In this document: positions 9,494-19,439 of the stretch, piece after piece
Layout: every line of letters starts with the position of its first letter
Position numbering within the stretch: the first letter of the stretch is position 1
Assembly (NCBI RefSeq): GCF_000258765.1
Contig: NZ_AJLT01000024.1
Span: forward strand, 1-64,000
Direction: 5' to 3'
Length of the DNA stretch: 64,000 nucleotides
Source of the DNA: Gillisia marina
GTDB lineage: Bacteria; Bacteroidota; Bacteroidia; Flavobacteriales; Flavobacteriaceae
Position numbers and translations under genes: made by a program
The notes under the pieces: generated by a model
What the model was told of the DNA's origin: nothing
The model's input: only the letters and a program-made list of their open reading frames with translations
Databases searched by the model: none

Positions 9494-10342
9494 ATGAAAA
9501 GTACGCTCCCATTTCTATTAATCTTTAGTTTTACAGGAATTTTAAATGCTCAATATCAGGAAAGTTTAAAAGATACTATTGAAGTCGAAAAGGAATCCAG
9601 TTTTAGCGCACAAGTGGACATACTTAATCAATATCTCTGGAGAGGACAATCCTATGGAGGAAAATATGTTGCTGCGCAACCTAGTTTAGAATATGCCATT
9701 ACAGACAATCTGAGTATTGGCATTTGGGCAACAACTAATTTTCAGAAGCTATATTATGAAACAGATGAGTTGACCCCTCGTGCTTATCAAGAACTAGATT
9801 TAGGAATAAGTTATGCGCTAAATAATTTTATTACGATTGAATTGTGGGATTATTATTATCCTTCAGTAGAAAAATTTGATGATGAAGACACCAGCATTTT
9901 TAATTTTGGTGATGATGGCGTGCAAACCCTAGATGCACTCTTGATTTTTGATTTTTCTGAGATCTGGCTACCCCTCGAGGCTTCTATTAGCACTTTTATT
10001 GCCGGAAATGATTATAGATATGATAGCGATGAGGAAAATCCGAAACAAAACTTTACAACCTATGTGGAGTTAAATTATTATTTTGAAGATGTGCTGGCTG
10101 AAATTGAAATAAATCCTTTTGCAGGAGCCGTTCTAAATAATCAAGCCGAATATTATGAATATGCAGATTTTGATAAAGTGTCTTTTATAAACCTAGGTGT
10201 AGCTTTAGCAAGAGAATTTAGCTTAAACAACGACTTTAGTGTTCCTGTAAATCTCAAATACATACATAATGCAGCAACAGAAAATACTGATATATTTGGG
10301 CGTAATTTTATTGTAGCTGGAATTGCCTTAGTTTATAATTAA
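9494..10342 (+). CDS. Outer-membrane beta-barrel-like protein
   Basis: A 282-residue protein with a signal peptide (cleaved near L-N-A-Q, residue 19). The rest alternates aromatic and polar residues in strands and ends in a hydrophobic strand, F-I-V-A-G-I-A-L-V-Y-N, as in outer-membrane barrels. The opening N-Q-Y-L-W-R-G-Q-S-Y-G-G resembles barrels of the TIGR02001 type (F-R-G-x-S), but I would not insist. It starts 9 bases after the hybrid kinase, so it is likely co-transcribed. Its cargo or role is unknown. Confidence 0.75.
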   Translation: MKSTLPFLLIFSFTGILNAQYQESLKDTIEVEKESSFSAQVDILNQYLWRGQSYGGKYVAAQPSLEYAITDNLSIGIWATTNFQKLYYETDELTPRAYQELDLGISYALNNFITIELWDYYYPSVEKFDDEDTSIFNFGDDGVQTLDALLIFDFSEIWLPLEASISTFIAGNDYRYDSDEENPKQNFTTYVELNYYFEDVLAEIEINPFAGAVLNNQAEYYEYADFDKVSFINLGVALAREFSLNNDFSVPVNLKYIHNAATENTDIFGRNFIVAGIALVYN

Positions 10343-10399
10343 CATTTAAAATTATCAGACTTTATCTGAAAAGTTAGCCTCGATTAGCCCTAATAAGAT

Positions 10400-10813
10400 T
10401 TAATCAAAAGCTAATAAATCGGGTTCTAAAAACCGCTGTTTGGCAATTCGAGAATTATAAATACCTACTTTATAATGAGCTGCTATTAAGTCTCTAAACC
10501 TGAGTTTAAGTCTAGGGAATTCCTTAATTAAGTCTTTAAAATTATCCGACTCAGATTTCTGCATAAAATGATGAACTGCTTTGATCGCAGCCACAGTAAG
10601 CGTCTTATTAAATTTATCTTCCACTCCCAACTTTTGCACATATCTCCAAATTTGAGACGTAATGTTTTCGATAGCCTGTTCTTCGCCATACTTAGAAATA
10701 TGGATATATGCCAACCTTAAATGCGCTTCATGACAGAAAAGAGAAGGATCCAATTGGGTGGAAGCAAACTGATTTTCAAATTCAGCATCTGTAAGGTCGA
10801 AATGAGAACTCAT
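10400..10813 (-). CDS. Conserved hypothetical protein
   Basis: A soluble, helical protein of 137 residues when begun at the ATG at 10813-10811 (M-S-S-H-F-D-L-T-D); the longer frame would need a TTG three codons upstream. It contains F-C-H-E-A-H-L-R-L-A-Y and F-P-R-L-K-L-R-F-R-D-L-I-A-A-H-Y-K. I recall similar uncharacterised proteins in Bacteroidota but cannot name a domain. There is no signal peptide. It converges on the barrel gene and diverges from ftsK. Confidence 0.65.
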   Translation of the reverse strand: MSSHFDLTDAEFENQFASTQLDPSLFCHEAHLRLAYIHISKYGEEQAIENITSQIWRYVQKLGVEDKFNKTLTVAAIKAVHHFMQKSESDNFKDLIKEFPRLKLRFRDLIAAHYKVGIYNSRIAKQRFLEPDLLAFD

Positions 10814-10988
10814 AATTGTCAATTATTTAATTTGAAGTATATGAAGATATAAAATCTAAGAATTAACGATGGATTTAATGTTCCCGGATTTTGAAAAATA
10901 AAAACCTTAGATTTGAGTTTATAAAAGTTAAAATGTCTAATTGTTAATATTGAAATCTTATTCTTTATATTAGACACTTGCTAATTTG

Positions 10989-10996
10989 TATTTTTG
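10989..10996 (+). promoter_or_regulatory. Candidate -7 promoter element of ftsK
   Basis: TATTTTTG matches the Bacteroidota -7 consensus TAnnTTTG and lies 21 bases before the ftsK ATG. No clear -33 TTTG box is seen. Confidence 0.5.
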
Positions 10997-11017
10997 CACA
11001 AACTCCCTTGAGAATTT

Positions 11018-13383
11018 ATGGCCAAGAAAAAAGCCTCGACCAGAAAAACTAAAAATACGAAGATCAAAAAACCGGGATTCAAGTTTTCCAGGCAACAAAA
11101 AGTAGTTTTAGGTAGCTTCCTAATGCTTTTAGGTATCGCCTTAATTATTGCTTTTATTTCCTTTTTGTTTAATTGGCAAGCAGATCAAAGTACGCTTCAA
11201 GATTTTAGCAATCGCGAGTTGGTCGCTAAAAATTGGATGAGCAAATTTGGTGCAAGCATCAGTGATTTCTTCATTTATAATGGTTTTGGACTTGCTGCGT
11301 TTATATTAGCCAGTTTGGTTACTCTTACAGGAATCTATCTTTTCTTTGATTTCAAGCTGAAAAATCTTTTTAAATTTTGGTTCTGGGGATTATTAATGAT
11401 GGTTTGGTGGGCTGTATTCTTCGGTTTTTTTGCTGAAAAGAATGCCATGTTAGGTGGTCGTGTGGGGTTTGAGATCAACGATTATTTACAAGATTACATA
11501 GGTCTTATAGGAACATCGCTGTTGCTTAGCTTTGTGCTCATAGCGTATCTGGTTATTAGATTAAAAATAACTCCGGAACTTATAGGCTCATTTATCAATA
11601 CCAAAAAGAAGGAAATACGAGATGATTTTGAAACATCATCCACAACTTCAATACCTGTAAATAAAACTCATGAAGAAGAAGATTGGGTTTCAACAGTAAT
11701 TCCAAAAAAGGAAACTACCACTATTGAAGATAAATCTAAACCTACACCACTAACAGTAAACAATGATGCTCCTGCTCCCAAAAAGCCAGTAATAGACGAA
11801 GACTTGAAAATGGAAGTAGAAACTGTTGAGGAGGAAGCTGTTGAAGATACGCTGAGCGGTAAATTGGTAAAGGATTTTGGGGAATTTGATCCAACTTTGG
11901 AACTTAAAAATTACAAGTGGCCCACTATAGATTTTCTAAAAGATTATAATGCCGGCGGTGGTGGAATAACTGTAGATCAAGAAGAATTAGAAGAGAACAA
12001 AAACAATATTGTTTCTACGCTCAAAAATTATAAGATCGATATTGCTCACATAAAGGCGACCGTTGGTCCAACGGTAACTTTATATGAAATAGTTCCTGAA
12101 GCCGGAATCCGTATCTCCAAGATTAAAAACTTAGAAGACGATATTGCCCTTTCACTTGCGGCCTTAGGAATTAGAATCATTGCTCCAATCCCGGGGAAAG
12201 GAACCATTGGTATCGAGGTACCTAATAAGAATGCTACTATAGTTTCTATGCGCTCTGTAATTGCGTCGCCAAAATTCCAAAATGCTGAAATGGAATTGCC
12301 TTTGGCCTTAGGGAAAACTATTTCTAATGAAACTTTTGTCGTAGATCTTGCTAAAATGCCTCACTTGTTAATGGCGGGAGCTACAGGACAAGGAAAGTCA
12401 GTTGGGTTAAATGCCATTTTAACTTCCCTGCTCTATTGCAAACATCCGGCAGAAGTGAAATTTGTATTAGTAGATCCTAAAAAAGTGGAACTTACGCTGT
12501 TCAATAAGATTGAGCGCCATTATCTGGCAAAGCTTCCAGGATCTGAAGATGCAATTATCACAGATAATTCTAAGGTGATTGCTACTCTTAATTCTCTCTG
12601 TATAGAAATGGATGACCGTTATAATCTTCTTAAAGATGCAATGGTTAGGAACATTAAAGAATATAATGTAAAATTTAAAGCTAGGAAACTTAATCCGGAG
12701 AACGGACATCAGTTTCTTCCTTATATCGTATTGGTGATCGATGAATTTGCCGATCTTATAATGACAGCCGGAAAAGAAGTGGAAACACCGATCGCAAGAT
12801 TGGCTCAATTGGCTCGAGCTATTGGAATTCACTTAATTATTGCAACTCAGCGACCATCGGTAAATGTTATTACAGGAATCATAAAAGCAAACTTCCCGGC
12901 TAGGGTTGCTTTTAGGGTAACTTCTAAAATAGATTCCCGAACGATTCTGGACAGCCAAGGAGCCGATCAGTTAATTGGACGAGGAGATATGTTATTTACG
13001 CAAGGGAATGATTTGGTACGCCTTCAATGTGCGTTTGTAGATACTCCGGAAGTAGATAAAATCACAGAATTTATTGGTTCCCAAAAAGCATATCCCGATG
13101 CTCATTTACTCCCAGAATATGAGGATGCAGAGAGTGGCACAGGACTTGATATAGATGTAAGCGAGCGAGATAAATTGTTCCGGGAAGCCGCAGAAATTAT
13201 AGTGATTGCGCAACAAGGTTCTGCCTCTTTACTACAACGAAAATTGAAGTAGGATACAACCGTGCCGGAAGAATTATAGATCAGTTAGAAGCTGCCGGAA
13301 TTGTAGGCCATTTTGAAGGGAGTAAAGCCCGACAGGTTTTAGTAACAGATCTCGTCTCTTTAGACCAGCTATTAAACGATTGA
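11018..13383 (+). CDS. ftsK: DNA translocase FtsK, C-terminus frameshifted
   Basis: A chromosome-segregation motor at the division septum. The Lys-rich N-terminus is followed by about four membrane segments (residues 28-185), an acidic linker, and the motor with Walker A G-A-T-G-Q-G-K-S (about 453-460) and Walker [11 protein letters not shown]. The open frame stops at 13252 after L-L-Q-R-K-L-K. The next frame continues the expected gamma domain: [19 protein letters not shown], then G-S-K-A-R-Q-V-L-V, ending at 13383. One base is missing near 13249 (A-A-G-T-A-G should read with an extra A or G). The gamma domain reads KOPS sequences in characterised FtsK, so a true loss would remove directionality; a sequence error is more likely. 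Confidence 0.95.
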
Positions 13384-13406
13384 GACACAAAATTAAAAAA
13401 CTAAAA

Positions 13407-14052
13407 ATGAAAAGACTAAGTATTGTAATGATTGCATTATTCAGTGTATTTACCATGAATGCTCAGGAATCTGCAAAAGCAAAAAAAATTATTAAGCGAA
13501 GTATCTTCAAAGGTAAAAGCCTATGATAATATGGTGATAGATTTCAAGTATTCTTTGGAAAATACTGCAGAGAGCGTTAGCCAAGAAACTCGTGGTGATG
13601 TAAGTATTAATGGGAATAAATATGTGTTGAATTTAATGGGAACTACCCAATTATTCGACGGGAAGAAAATTTATACCATTATTCCGGAGGATCAAGAAAT
13701 TAATATATCAAACTACGTAGAGGAAGATGATAATAATATTACGCCTTCTAAAATGTTCACTTTTTATGAAGAGGGATACACCTACAAATGGGATATTACC
13801 CAAGACGTAAAAGGTAGACAGATCCAATATATTAAGTTAACTCCAATGGATAGCAAAGCCGATGTAAAGAACATCCTTTTGGGAATAGATAGCCAGACCA
13901 AGCACATTTATAACTTAATCCAGACGCAGGATAATGGAACAAAAATTACCATTACTGTGAAAAGTTTCAAAACAAATCAGCCTTTAGCTAAAAATCTTTT
14001 CAGCTTTAATGAGGCTCGATATAAAGATTTTTATATCAACCGATTAGATTAA
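13407..14052 (+). CDS. lolA: Outer-membrane lipoprotein carrier LolA, frameshifted at the start
   Basis: A periplasmic carrier that takes lipoproteins from the inner to the outer membrane. The ATG at 13407 gives a signal peptide, M-K-R-L-S-I-V-M-I-A-L-F-S-V-F-T-M-N-A-Q, but an 8-A run (13481-13488) throws it out of frame; with 7 A it joins A-K-A-K-K-L-L-S-E-V-S-S-K-V-K-A-Y. The uninterrupted frame is 13459-14052. The half-barrel body shows Y-V-L-N-L-M-G-T-T-Q-L-F-D-G-K-K and the P-S-K-M-F-T-F-Y-E-E-G-Y region. It sits between ftsK and the lptF/G-type permease, a conserved flavobacterial order, with only 1 base to the next gene. Confidence 0.88.
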
Positions 14053-14053
14053 A

Positions 14054-15421
14054 TTGAAAATACTAGACCGGTACATATTAGTAAGTTATTTAAAAACATT
14101 TTTTGTTGTTTTTATCATCTTGATGTTCATTTTTGTACTTCAAACCATCTGGTTATATATAGGTGAACTTGCCGGAAAAGATATAGATGCAGGAATTATT
14201 CTAAAATTCCTGCTTTATTTTTCTCCAAAATTAGTGCCTCTAGTTTTACCGCTTACAATTTTGCTGACTTCCATAATGACTTTTGGAAGTTTTGCTGAAA
14301 ATTATGAATTCGCTGCCATGAAATCTTCTGGGATCTCATTAGGGCGTGCGATGAGAAGTCTAACTATATTCATCGTTTTTATAAGTCTTGTAGCCTTCTT
14401 CTTTTCTAATAATGTAATTCCTGCTGCAGAGTTTAAATCGATTAATCTAAGAAAGAATATAGCGCAGCTAAAGCCCACAATGGCTATTTCTGAAGGAGTT
14501 TTTAACGACATTCAAGATTTTAATATCAAAGTAGATGAAAAAACTGGCGACAACGACCAGTATCTAAAAAATGTGATTATCCATCAGAAATCAACAAGAG
14601 GTGGAAATCTTACAGTTATGAAAGCTACTGAAGGAGAGCTTGTGGGTAGTACAAATTCTGAGATATTATCTCTAATTTTGAAAGATGGTAATTATTACGA
14701 TGAAATTCCACAAAAGGATCCCTCCAAACGTGCCAATAAACCATTTGCCAAAAGTTATTTTAAGGAGTATATTATCAATATTGATATTTCTAATTTCAAT
14801 AATGTAGATTTGGATGATGAGAATTATAAAAATTCTCAGAACATGCTTAGGATTGGTGAGCTTTCACAAAGTATAGATTCTTTTTCTACCTCTTATAATC
14901 AAGAATTAAACAAGTTCGCCGATGTTATTTATAGCCGTACCGGTGCAACTTATTTTGCTATCAATTACAAAGCTAAAGACTCCATCACCAATTTTGATGA
15001 ATCGATTCTCGAGTTATATAATAATAAGAATGCTTTACAAATTGTAGATCTTTCCTTGGGGTCTGTTAATGCAGCACTTTCTAATGTTACCATAAAAAAA
15101 CAGGAGTTTAAGAATAGTGCAAGACAACTGAACAAGTTTGAAATAGCACTACACGAAAAATACGTATTGGGCGTAGCATGTATTATTTTATTTTTTGTGG
15201 GAGCTCCATTGGGAGCAATAATTAGAAAAGGAGGAATGGGATTACCTATGGTAGTGGCCATTTTAATATTCCTCTCCTACCATTTTATAGGGATTTTCGC
15301 TAAAAACAGTGCAGAAGATGGCAGTATGAGTCCATTCCTAGCCTCCTGGCTTTCTACTTTAATCATGTTGCCACTGGGGATATTTTTAACCTATAGAGCA
15401 ACAACAGATCAAGCCTTTTAG
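14054..15421 (+). CDS. LptF/LptG-family permease (YjgP/YjgQ)
   Basis: An inner-membrane subunit of the lipopolysaccharide export ABC transporter. Membrane segments are seen near residues 12-35, 53-80 and 98-122 and again in the last 100 residues (V-L-G-V-A-C-I-I-L-F-F-V-G-A-P-L-G-A-I-I-R). The periplasmic beta-jellyroll lies between, the standard 3+3 layout. The length (455) is longer than the E. coli proteins, as usual in Bacteroidota. The start is TTG (L-K-I-L-D-R-Y), one base after the lolA stop; no ATG fits better, which suggests translational coupling. I cannot separate LptF from LptG from sequence alone. Confidence 0.9.
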   Translation: MKILDRYILVSYLKTFFVVFIILMFIFVLQTIWLYIGELAGKDIDAGIILKFLLYFSPKLVPLVLPLTILLTSIMTFGSFAENYEFAAMKSSGISLGRAMRSLTIFIVFISLVAFFFSNNVIPAAEFKSINLRKNIAQLKPTMAISEGVFNDIQDFNIKVDEKTGDNDQYLKNVIIHQKSTRGGNLTVMKATEGELVGSTNSEILSLILKDGNYYDEIPQKDPSKRANKPFAKSYFKEYIINIDISNFNNVDLDDENYKNSQNMLRIGELSQSIDSFSTSYNQELNKFADVIYSRTGATYFAINYKAKDSITNFDESILELYNNKNALQIVDLSLGSVNAALSNVTIKKQEFKNSARQLNKFEIALHEKYVLGVACIILFFVGAPLGAIIRKGGMGLPMVVAILIFLSYHFIGIFAKNSAEDGSMSPFLASWLSTLIMLPLGIFLTYRATTDQAF

Positions 15422-15501
15422 CCGTTGGAAATTTCATGGCTCCAATTAATAAGCTTATTAAAAAACTCTTCAGGAGTAAGACGGAAACAAAATAGATTAA
15501 A

Positions 15502-15509
15502 TATCTTTG
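15502..15509 (+). promoter_or_regulatory. Candidate -7 promoter element of ribBA
   Basis: TATCTTTG fits TAnnTTTG and lies 24 bases before the ribBA ATG, so ribBA may be transcribed separately from the lptF/G-type gene. Confidence 0.5.
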
Positions 15510-15533
15510 CAGCCTGAATAAGAAACTATTATT

Positions 15534-16682
15534 ATGCCGCAAGCAATCCAAAACAAACAACAATTAAAATTACATTCTATCCAGGAAGCCATAGATGACA
15601 TCCGGGCTGGAAAAGTTATTATTGTTGTAGATGATATAGATAGGGAGAATGAAGGAGATTTTCTTGCCGCAGCAGAAGCTGTAACACCTGAAATGATCAA
15701 TTTTATGGCTACTCATGGCCGCGGACTTATTTGCGCTCCAATTACTGAAGAGCACTGCAAAGAGTTAAAGTTGGAAATGATGGTTGGGAACAACACCGAC
15801 CCAATGGAAACTGCTTTTACCATTTCTGTAGATTTAAAAGGGAATGGTGTGACTACCGGGATCTCCGCTTCAGATAGAGCAAAGACCATTAAAGCATTAA
15901 TAGACCCAGACACAAAACCCATAGATCTTAGTAGACCAGGACATGTTTTTCCTTTGAAGGCTAAAGAAGGAGGCGTTTTAAGAAGAACCGGACATACAGA
16001 GGCTGCTATAGATTTTGCTAGATTAGCTGGCTTTCAACCCGCAGGAGTGATAGTGGAAATCATGAATGAAGATGGAACGATGGCAAGATTACCTCAGCTT
16101 ATGGAGGTTGCTAATAAATTTGATCTTAAGATTGTTTCTATAGAAGATCTTGTTGCTTATAGAATGCAACACGATTCCTTAATCGAGAAAAAGGAGGATT
16201 TTGATATTCAAACAAGATTTGGAACCTTTAGATTAAGAGCTTACAAGCAAACTACCAATAATCAAGTTCATATTGCACTTACAAAAGGAACTTGGAAAAC
16301 CAATGAAGAGATTTTGGTACGTGTAAATTCTACCCTAGTCAATAATGACATCCTAGGAACGCTTACCAATAATGCCGATAAAAAGCTGGACGACATGTTT
16401 AAGGCTGTTAACGACGAAGGTCGTGGAGCTATAGTCTTTATTAATCCTGCCAGCCAATCGCTTAATTTATTAAGTAGGCTATCAGAACTAAAGGAACGCC
16501 AGAAAAAGGGAGTAGTTAAAGCACCGCCAATTATAATGGATTATAAGGATTTTGGAATTGGCGCACAAATCTTACACGATCTGGAAATTCATAAAATTAA
16601 ATTGTTATCTAACTCTCAACAAACAAAACGTGTGGGAATGATAGGTTATGGTTTAGAGATTATGGAATATGTAAATTATTAG
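15534..16682 (+). CDS. ribBA: Bifunctional 3,4-DHBP synthase / GTP cyclohydrolase II-like protein RibBA
   Basis: Riboflavin biosynthesis. The N-terminal domain (residues 12-215) makes 3,4-dihydroxy-2-butanone 4-phosphate and shows D-D-I-D-R-E-N-E-G-D-F, T-H-G-R-G-L-I-C and R-R-T-G-H-T-E-A-A. The C-terminal domain (about 225-382) has the cyclohydrolase II fold, but the zinc cysteines of active enzymes (C-x2-G-x7-C-x-C) are not visible. The region reads G-T-L-T-N-N-A-D-K-K-L, so cyclohydrolase activity is doubtful, as in other flavobacterial RibBA proteins. It is therefore probably mainly a RibB enzyme. Confidence 0.92.
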   Translation: MPQAIQNKQQLKLHSIQEAIDDIRAGKVIIVVDDIDRENEGDFLAAAEAVTPEMINFMATHGRGLICAPITEEHCKELKLEMMVGNNTDPMETAFTISVDLKGNGVTTGISASDRAKTIKALIDPDTKPIDLSRPGHVFPLKAKEGGVLRRTGHTEAAIDFARLAGFQPAGVIVEIMNEDGTMARLPQLMEVANKFDLKIVSIEDLVAYRMQHDSLIEKKEDFDIQTRFGTFRLRAYKQTTNNQVHIALTKGTWKTNEEILVRVNSTLVNNDILGTLTNNADKKLDDMFKAVNDEGRGAIVFINPASQSLNLLSRLSELKERQKKGVVKAPPIIMDYKDFGIGAQILHDLEIHKIKLLSNSQQTKRVGMIGYGLEIMEYVNY

Positions 16683-16690
16683 ACTACTAA

Positions 16691-17323
16691 TTAATCTAGT
16701 TCTATAATTACGTCGGAGATTGGTCTTCGTACCTTTTTAAATTCAGAAAACATATCATCTTTTGCCCTAAATCCAACCGGTAAAACCAATACCGATTTCA
16801 GATTTAATTTATCTAAACCAAGTATTTTATCATATTTCTCGGGCTCAAATCCCTCCATAGGGCATGCATCAATAGCTTCAGTAGCAGCAACTGTGAGTAG
16901 CGTTCCCATAGCTAAAAAAGCCTGATTCGTTGCCCAAGAAGTAATTTCATCTATATGTTTATTCTTAAAATCGTCAATTAAAAAATCTTTAAATGGCGAA
17001 AGAATCTCGTTGGGCGTAGCACGAATTTTCTGAACATAATTAAAATAATTTTCAATAAACTGCTTGCCGATTTCCCGTTCTATGCAAAGCACCAAAACAT
17101 GAGAGGCAGATGCTACCTGCTGTTGATTCATAGAAGCCTCAACTAATTTTTGTTGAAGTTCCTTATTATGAACAACTACCATTTTAATGGGTTGCAATCC
17201 GTAAGATGTTGCAGTTAAATTAAAAGCATGTTTCAGGATCTCTATTTTAGTTTCTGAAAGGATTCTATTTTCATCAAATTTTTTAGTGGCATACCTCCAC
17301 TTTAAGGCTTCAATATTATTCAT
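16691..17323 (-). CDS. NAD(P)H-dependent nitroreductase-family oxidoreductase
   Basis: A 210-residue FMN-binding nitroreductase-fold enzyme. It opens with E-A-L-K-W-R-Y-A-T-K-K-F-D, whose R-Y-A-T-K motif contacts FMN phosphate, and has S-Y-G-L-Q-P-I-K-M-V-V-V and a late G-F-R-A-K-D segment. Family members reduce nitroaromatics, quinones or flavins; the physiological substrate is unknown. It converges with ribBA, with only 8 bases between stops. Confidence 0.9.
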   Translation of the reverse strand: MNNIEALKWRYATKKFDENRILSETKIEILKHAFNLTATSYGLQPIKMVVVHNKELQQKLVEASMNQQQVASASHVLVLCIEREIGKQFIENYFNYVQKIRATPNEILSPFKDFLIDDFKNKHIDEITSWATNQAFLAMGTLLTVAATEAIDACPMEGFEPEKYDKILGLDKLNLKSVLVLPVGFRAKDDMFSEFKKVRRPISDVIIELD

Positions 17324-17496
17324 TTCTTTTAATCATATTAAGATTACAAATTTAGGCATAACTATCTGCAAGTCGAAACAACTATGCTCGTAATTCAATT
17401 TCATAGAAAGTTGTTCTATTCAAAGCTCTTCGAGCAATCTTAAAAATACTACTTTTACATAGTCTCCGTTATCATCCAACGCTACAAACTAAATAG

Positions 17497-18141
17497 ATGA
17501 ATAGCTTTAAAAAAATTTTAATTTATGTCCTAATTAGTTTAGGTGGAGGTATATCAATTATTTGGGGAATCAACACCTATATTCAAGAATCTACAGAAGA
17601 TGATATTTTTGAAGAAATTTCTGATCTCCCAACATCTAATACTATTATTGTTTTAGGCGCAAGTGTACATTCCGATGGAAAATTATCACCAATTCTGCAA
17701 GATCGTGTAGATACAGCCTTGAATATTTTTAGAGCAGGAAAAGCATCGCAATTTCTTTTAAGTGGTGACAATAGAAGAAATGATTATGATGAAGTAAGCG
17801 CTATGAAGAACTATTTATTGGAAAGAGATGTGCCTGAAAATTTAATTTTCACAGATCCTGCCGGAATAGATACTTATGACAGTATGTATAGATCCAATTT
17901 CATTTATCAGGTTCCTAATGCAATTGTAGTTACTCAAAATTTTCATCTTCCAAGAACACTCTTTATTGCTAACAGTTTAGGTTTGGATTATATTGGAATA
18001 TCGGCAAAAGCAAAACATTATAAAACAGAAAACAGTTTAATTCGAAGAGAAAAATTAGCCAATATAAAAGCGTTATGGGAAGTAATTACCAATAACGAAC
18101 CAGAAAATATGGGTGAAAAAATTCCCGTTAAAGAGAATTAA
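17497..18141 (+). CDS. SanA/YdcF-type envelope protein (DUF218)
   Basis: A 214-residue membrane-anchored protein. One N-terminal membrane segment (about 6-26) is followed by the DUF218 domain, with T-I-I-V-L-G-A-S-V-H-S-D-G-K-L-S-P-I-L and F-L-L-S-G-D-N (nucleotide-like fold) and the late T-Q-N-F-H-L-P-R-T. SanA of E. coli affects vancomycin exclusion; DUF218 proteins are linked to envelope carbohydrate metabolism, so an envelope role is inferred. It converges with the L,D-transpeptidase gene. Confidence 0.85.
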   Translation: MNSFKKILIYVLISLGGGISIIWGINTYIQESTEDDIFEEISDLPTSNTIIVLGASVHSDGKLSPILQDRVDTALNIFRAGKASQFLLSGDNRRNDYDEVSAMKNYLLERDVPENLIFTDPAGIDTYDSMYRSNFIYQVPNAIVVTQNFHLPRTLFIANSLGLDYIGISAKAKHYKTENSLIRREKLANIKALWEVITNNEPENMGEKIPVKEN

Positions 18142-18200
18142 ATCAATAGAACTACCAGTGCGTAGTACTACCAATGTTAATCCTAAGCTAAGCTTTAGAT

Positions 18201-19160
18201 TTATGGTATACCATTCATGGCTATTAGACCATCCTGTTCTTTTTCTCTGAAATCGCGGACATTCTTCTCATCTGCGTCATAAGCAGCCTTATACTGCGCA
18301 AGGGTTCTTAATTCACTATCCAGCAAATCATTGCAATCGCTGTTTTCAGCTAATTGAAACCAAGGAGCTGGGGAATTATAATCGTAAGCACCAAAAACCA
18401 TAAACGGAGTTCCGTTTTTATGGACAGATCTCCCATTTGGAGTTAATTCCCATTGTGTTGCCCAATCATAAATATACTGTGCATCATCCATGTAGAGCCT
18501 CACGCACGCGTGACTGGCAGGATAACCCGGTAATGCATATTGATGAACTCCTACCCCTTCAAAATTCATAAAATTGAAATAATAGGGTAATAACCAAGAT
18601 TCATCTACCGTGCTTACTTTTTTCTTAGCCTTGTAGTTTGCGTAATGCAACCCGTTGGGAGTAGGTGTAGACTTTTTTCCTGAACTTACTGGACCCCATT
18701 TTACAAGGTTGCCGTTTTCATATAATGCAAAACCCTGTACACGCTGAGAGATTAATACTGTTTTTGGTATATCAGTAATTGTATTCAGTTTTTTTGGAAA
18801 TGGAGCATAATTAAAAATATCTTCAAACAAGGTATCTGGAACCACAAGGTTCTTTCCTACCCTAACACTTTTTCCTTCAATTCTATTAAGTGCATAGATC
18901 ACTTTTTGTTGCGCTTCAGAATATTTGTTTTTGAAACTGTCCAATTCTACCGACGTTTTTAAAGAATCAATACTATACGTTACCACCAATTCAGGCTCTA
19001 CCATTTCTTCGGAAACAACAATGATGCTATCCTTCTTATCAATATTATGATCAGTGGTATTGGTGTTTTTACCAGATTTGTCCTCACAAGAAACAATTAG
19101 GACTGTAATACAAAGTAAAAACAGAAATATTAGGGAGGAGTTCTTTGAATAGGGCTTCAT
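18201..19160 (-). CDS. L,D-transpeptidase (YkuD) lipoprotein
   Basis: A 319-residue peptidoglycan cross-linking enzyme. The N-terminal lipobox is L-I-V-S-C (Cys about 25), so it should be anchored in the envelope. The YkuD catalytic motif is G-V-H-Q-Y-A-L-P-G-Y-P-A-S-H-A-C-V-R-L, with the active Cys in S-H-A-C-V-R. The region before it (V-L-I-S-Q-R-V-Q-G-F-A-L-Y-E-N-G) is the usual first strand pair. It forms 3-3 cross-links or attaches proteins; which is not visible. Confidence 0.92.
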   Translation of the reverse strand: MKPYSKNSSLIFLFLLCITVLIVSCEDKSGKNTNTTDHNIDKKDSIIVVSEEMVEPELVVTYSIDSLKTSVELDSFKNKYSEAQQKVIYALNRIEGKSVRVGKNLVVPDTLFEDIFNYAPFPKKLNTITDIPKTVLISQRVQGFALYENGNLVKWGPVSSGKKSTPTPNGLHYANYKAKKKVSTVDESWLLPYYFNFMNFEGVGVHQYALPGYPASHACVRLYMDDAQYIYDWATQWELTPNGRSVHKNGTPFMVFGAYDYNSPAPWFQLAENSDCNDLLDSELRTLAQYKAAYDADEKNVRDFREKEQDGLIAMNGIP

Positions 19161-19410
19161 AGGTCTTTTAGATTAATTCAGCTTTATTAGAATTATGAAA
19201 CAAATTTCGCACTAAGCAGCTTAAAAGCCTTGTCGTTTTTATATACTTTAACAAACATTGAGCCGTATTTAATAGAAATTTATCATTTTGCTTATGAAAG
19301 ACTCTATTTATAGAATCTTCCAACAATTAACATATTTTTATTAAATATGATTATTTGTCATAAACTTTTAAAAAAAAGTCTGTAAATTTTAAATAGTCAA
19401 CAAAAAGATC

Positions 19411-19418
19411 TATATTTG
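19411..19418 (+). promoter_or_regulatory. Candidate -7 promoter element of the cold-shock gene
   Basis: TATATTTG is an exact TAnnTTTG match, 21 bases before the ATG at 19440. The implied 5' leader is short (about 15-20 bases), unlike the long cspA leader of E. coli. Confidence 0.55.
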
Positions 19419-19439
19419 CACAAATTAAATTTATATATA

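Noticed and set aside
12467-12832. 121-codon minus-strand frame
   Set aside because: It lies wholly inside ftsK in an antisense frame and has no family features.
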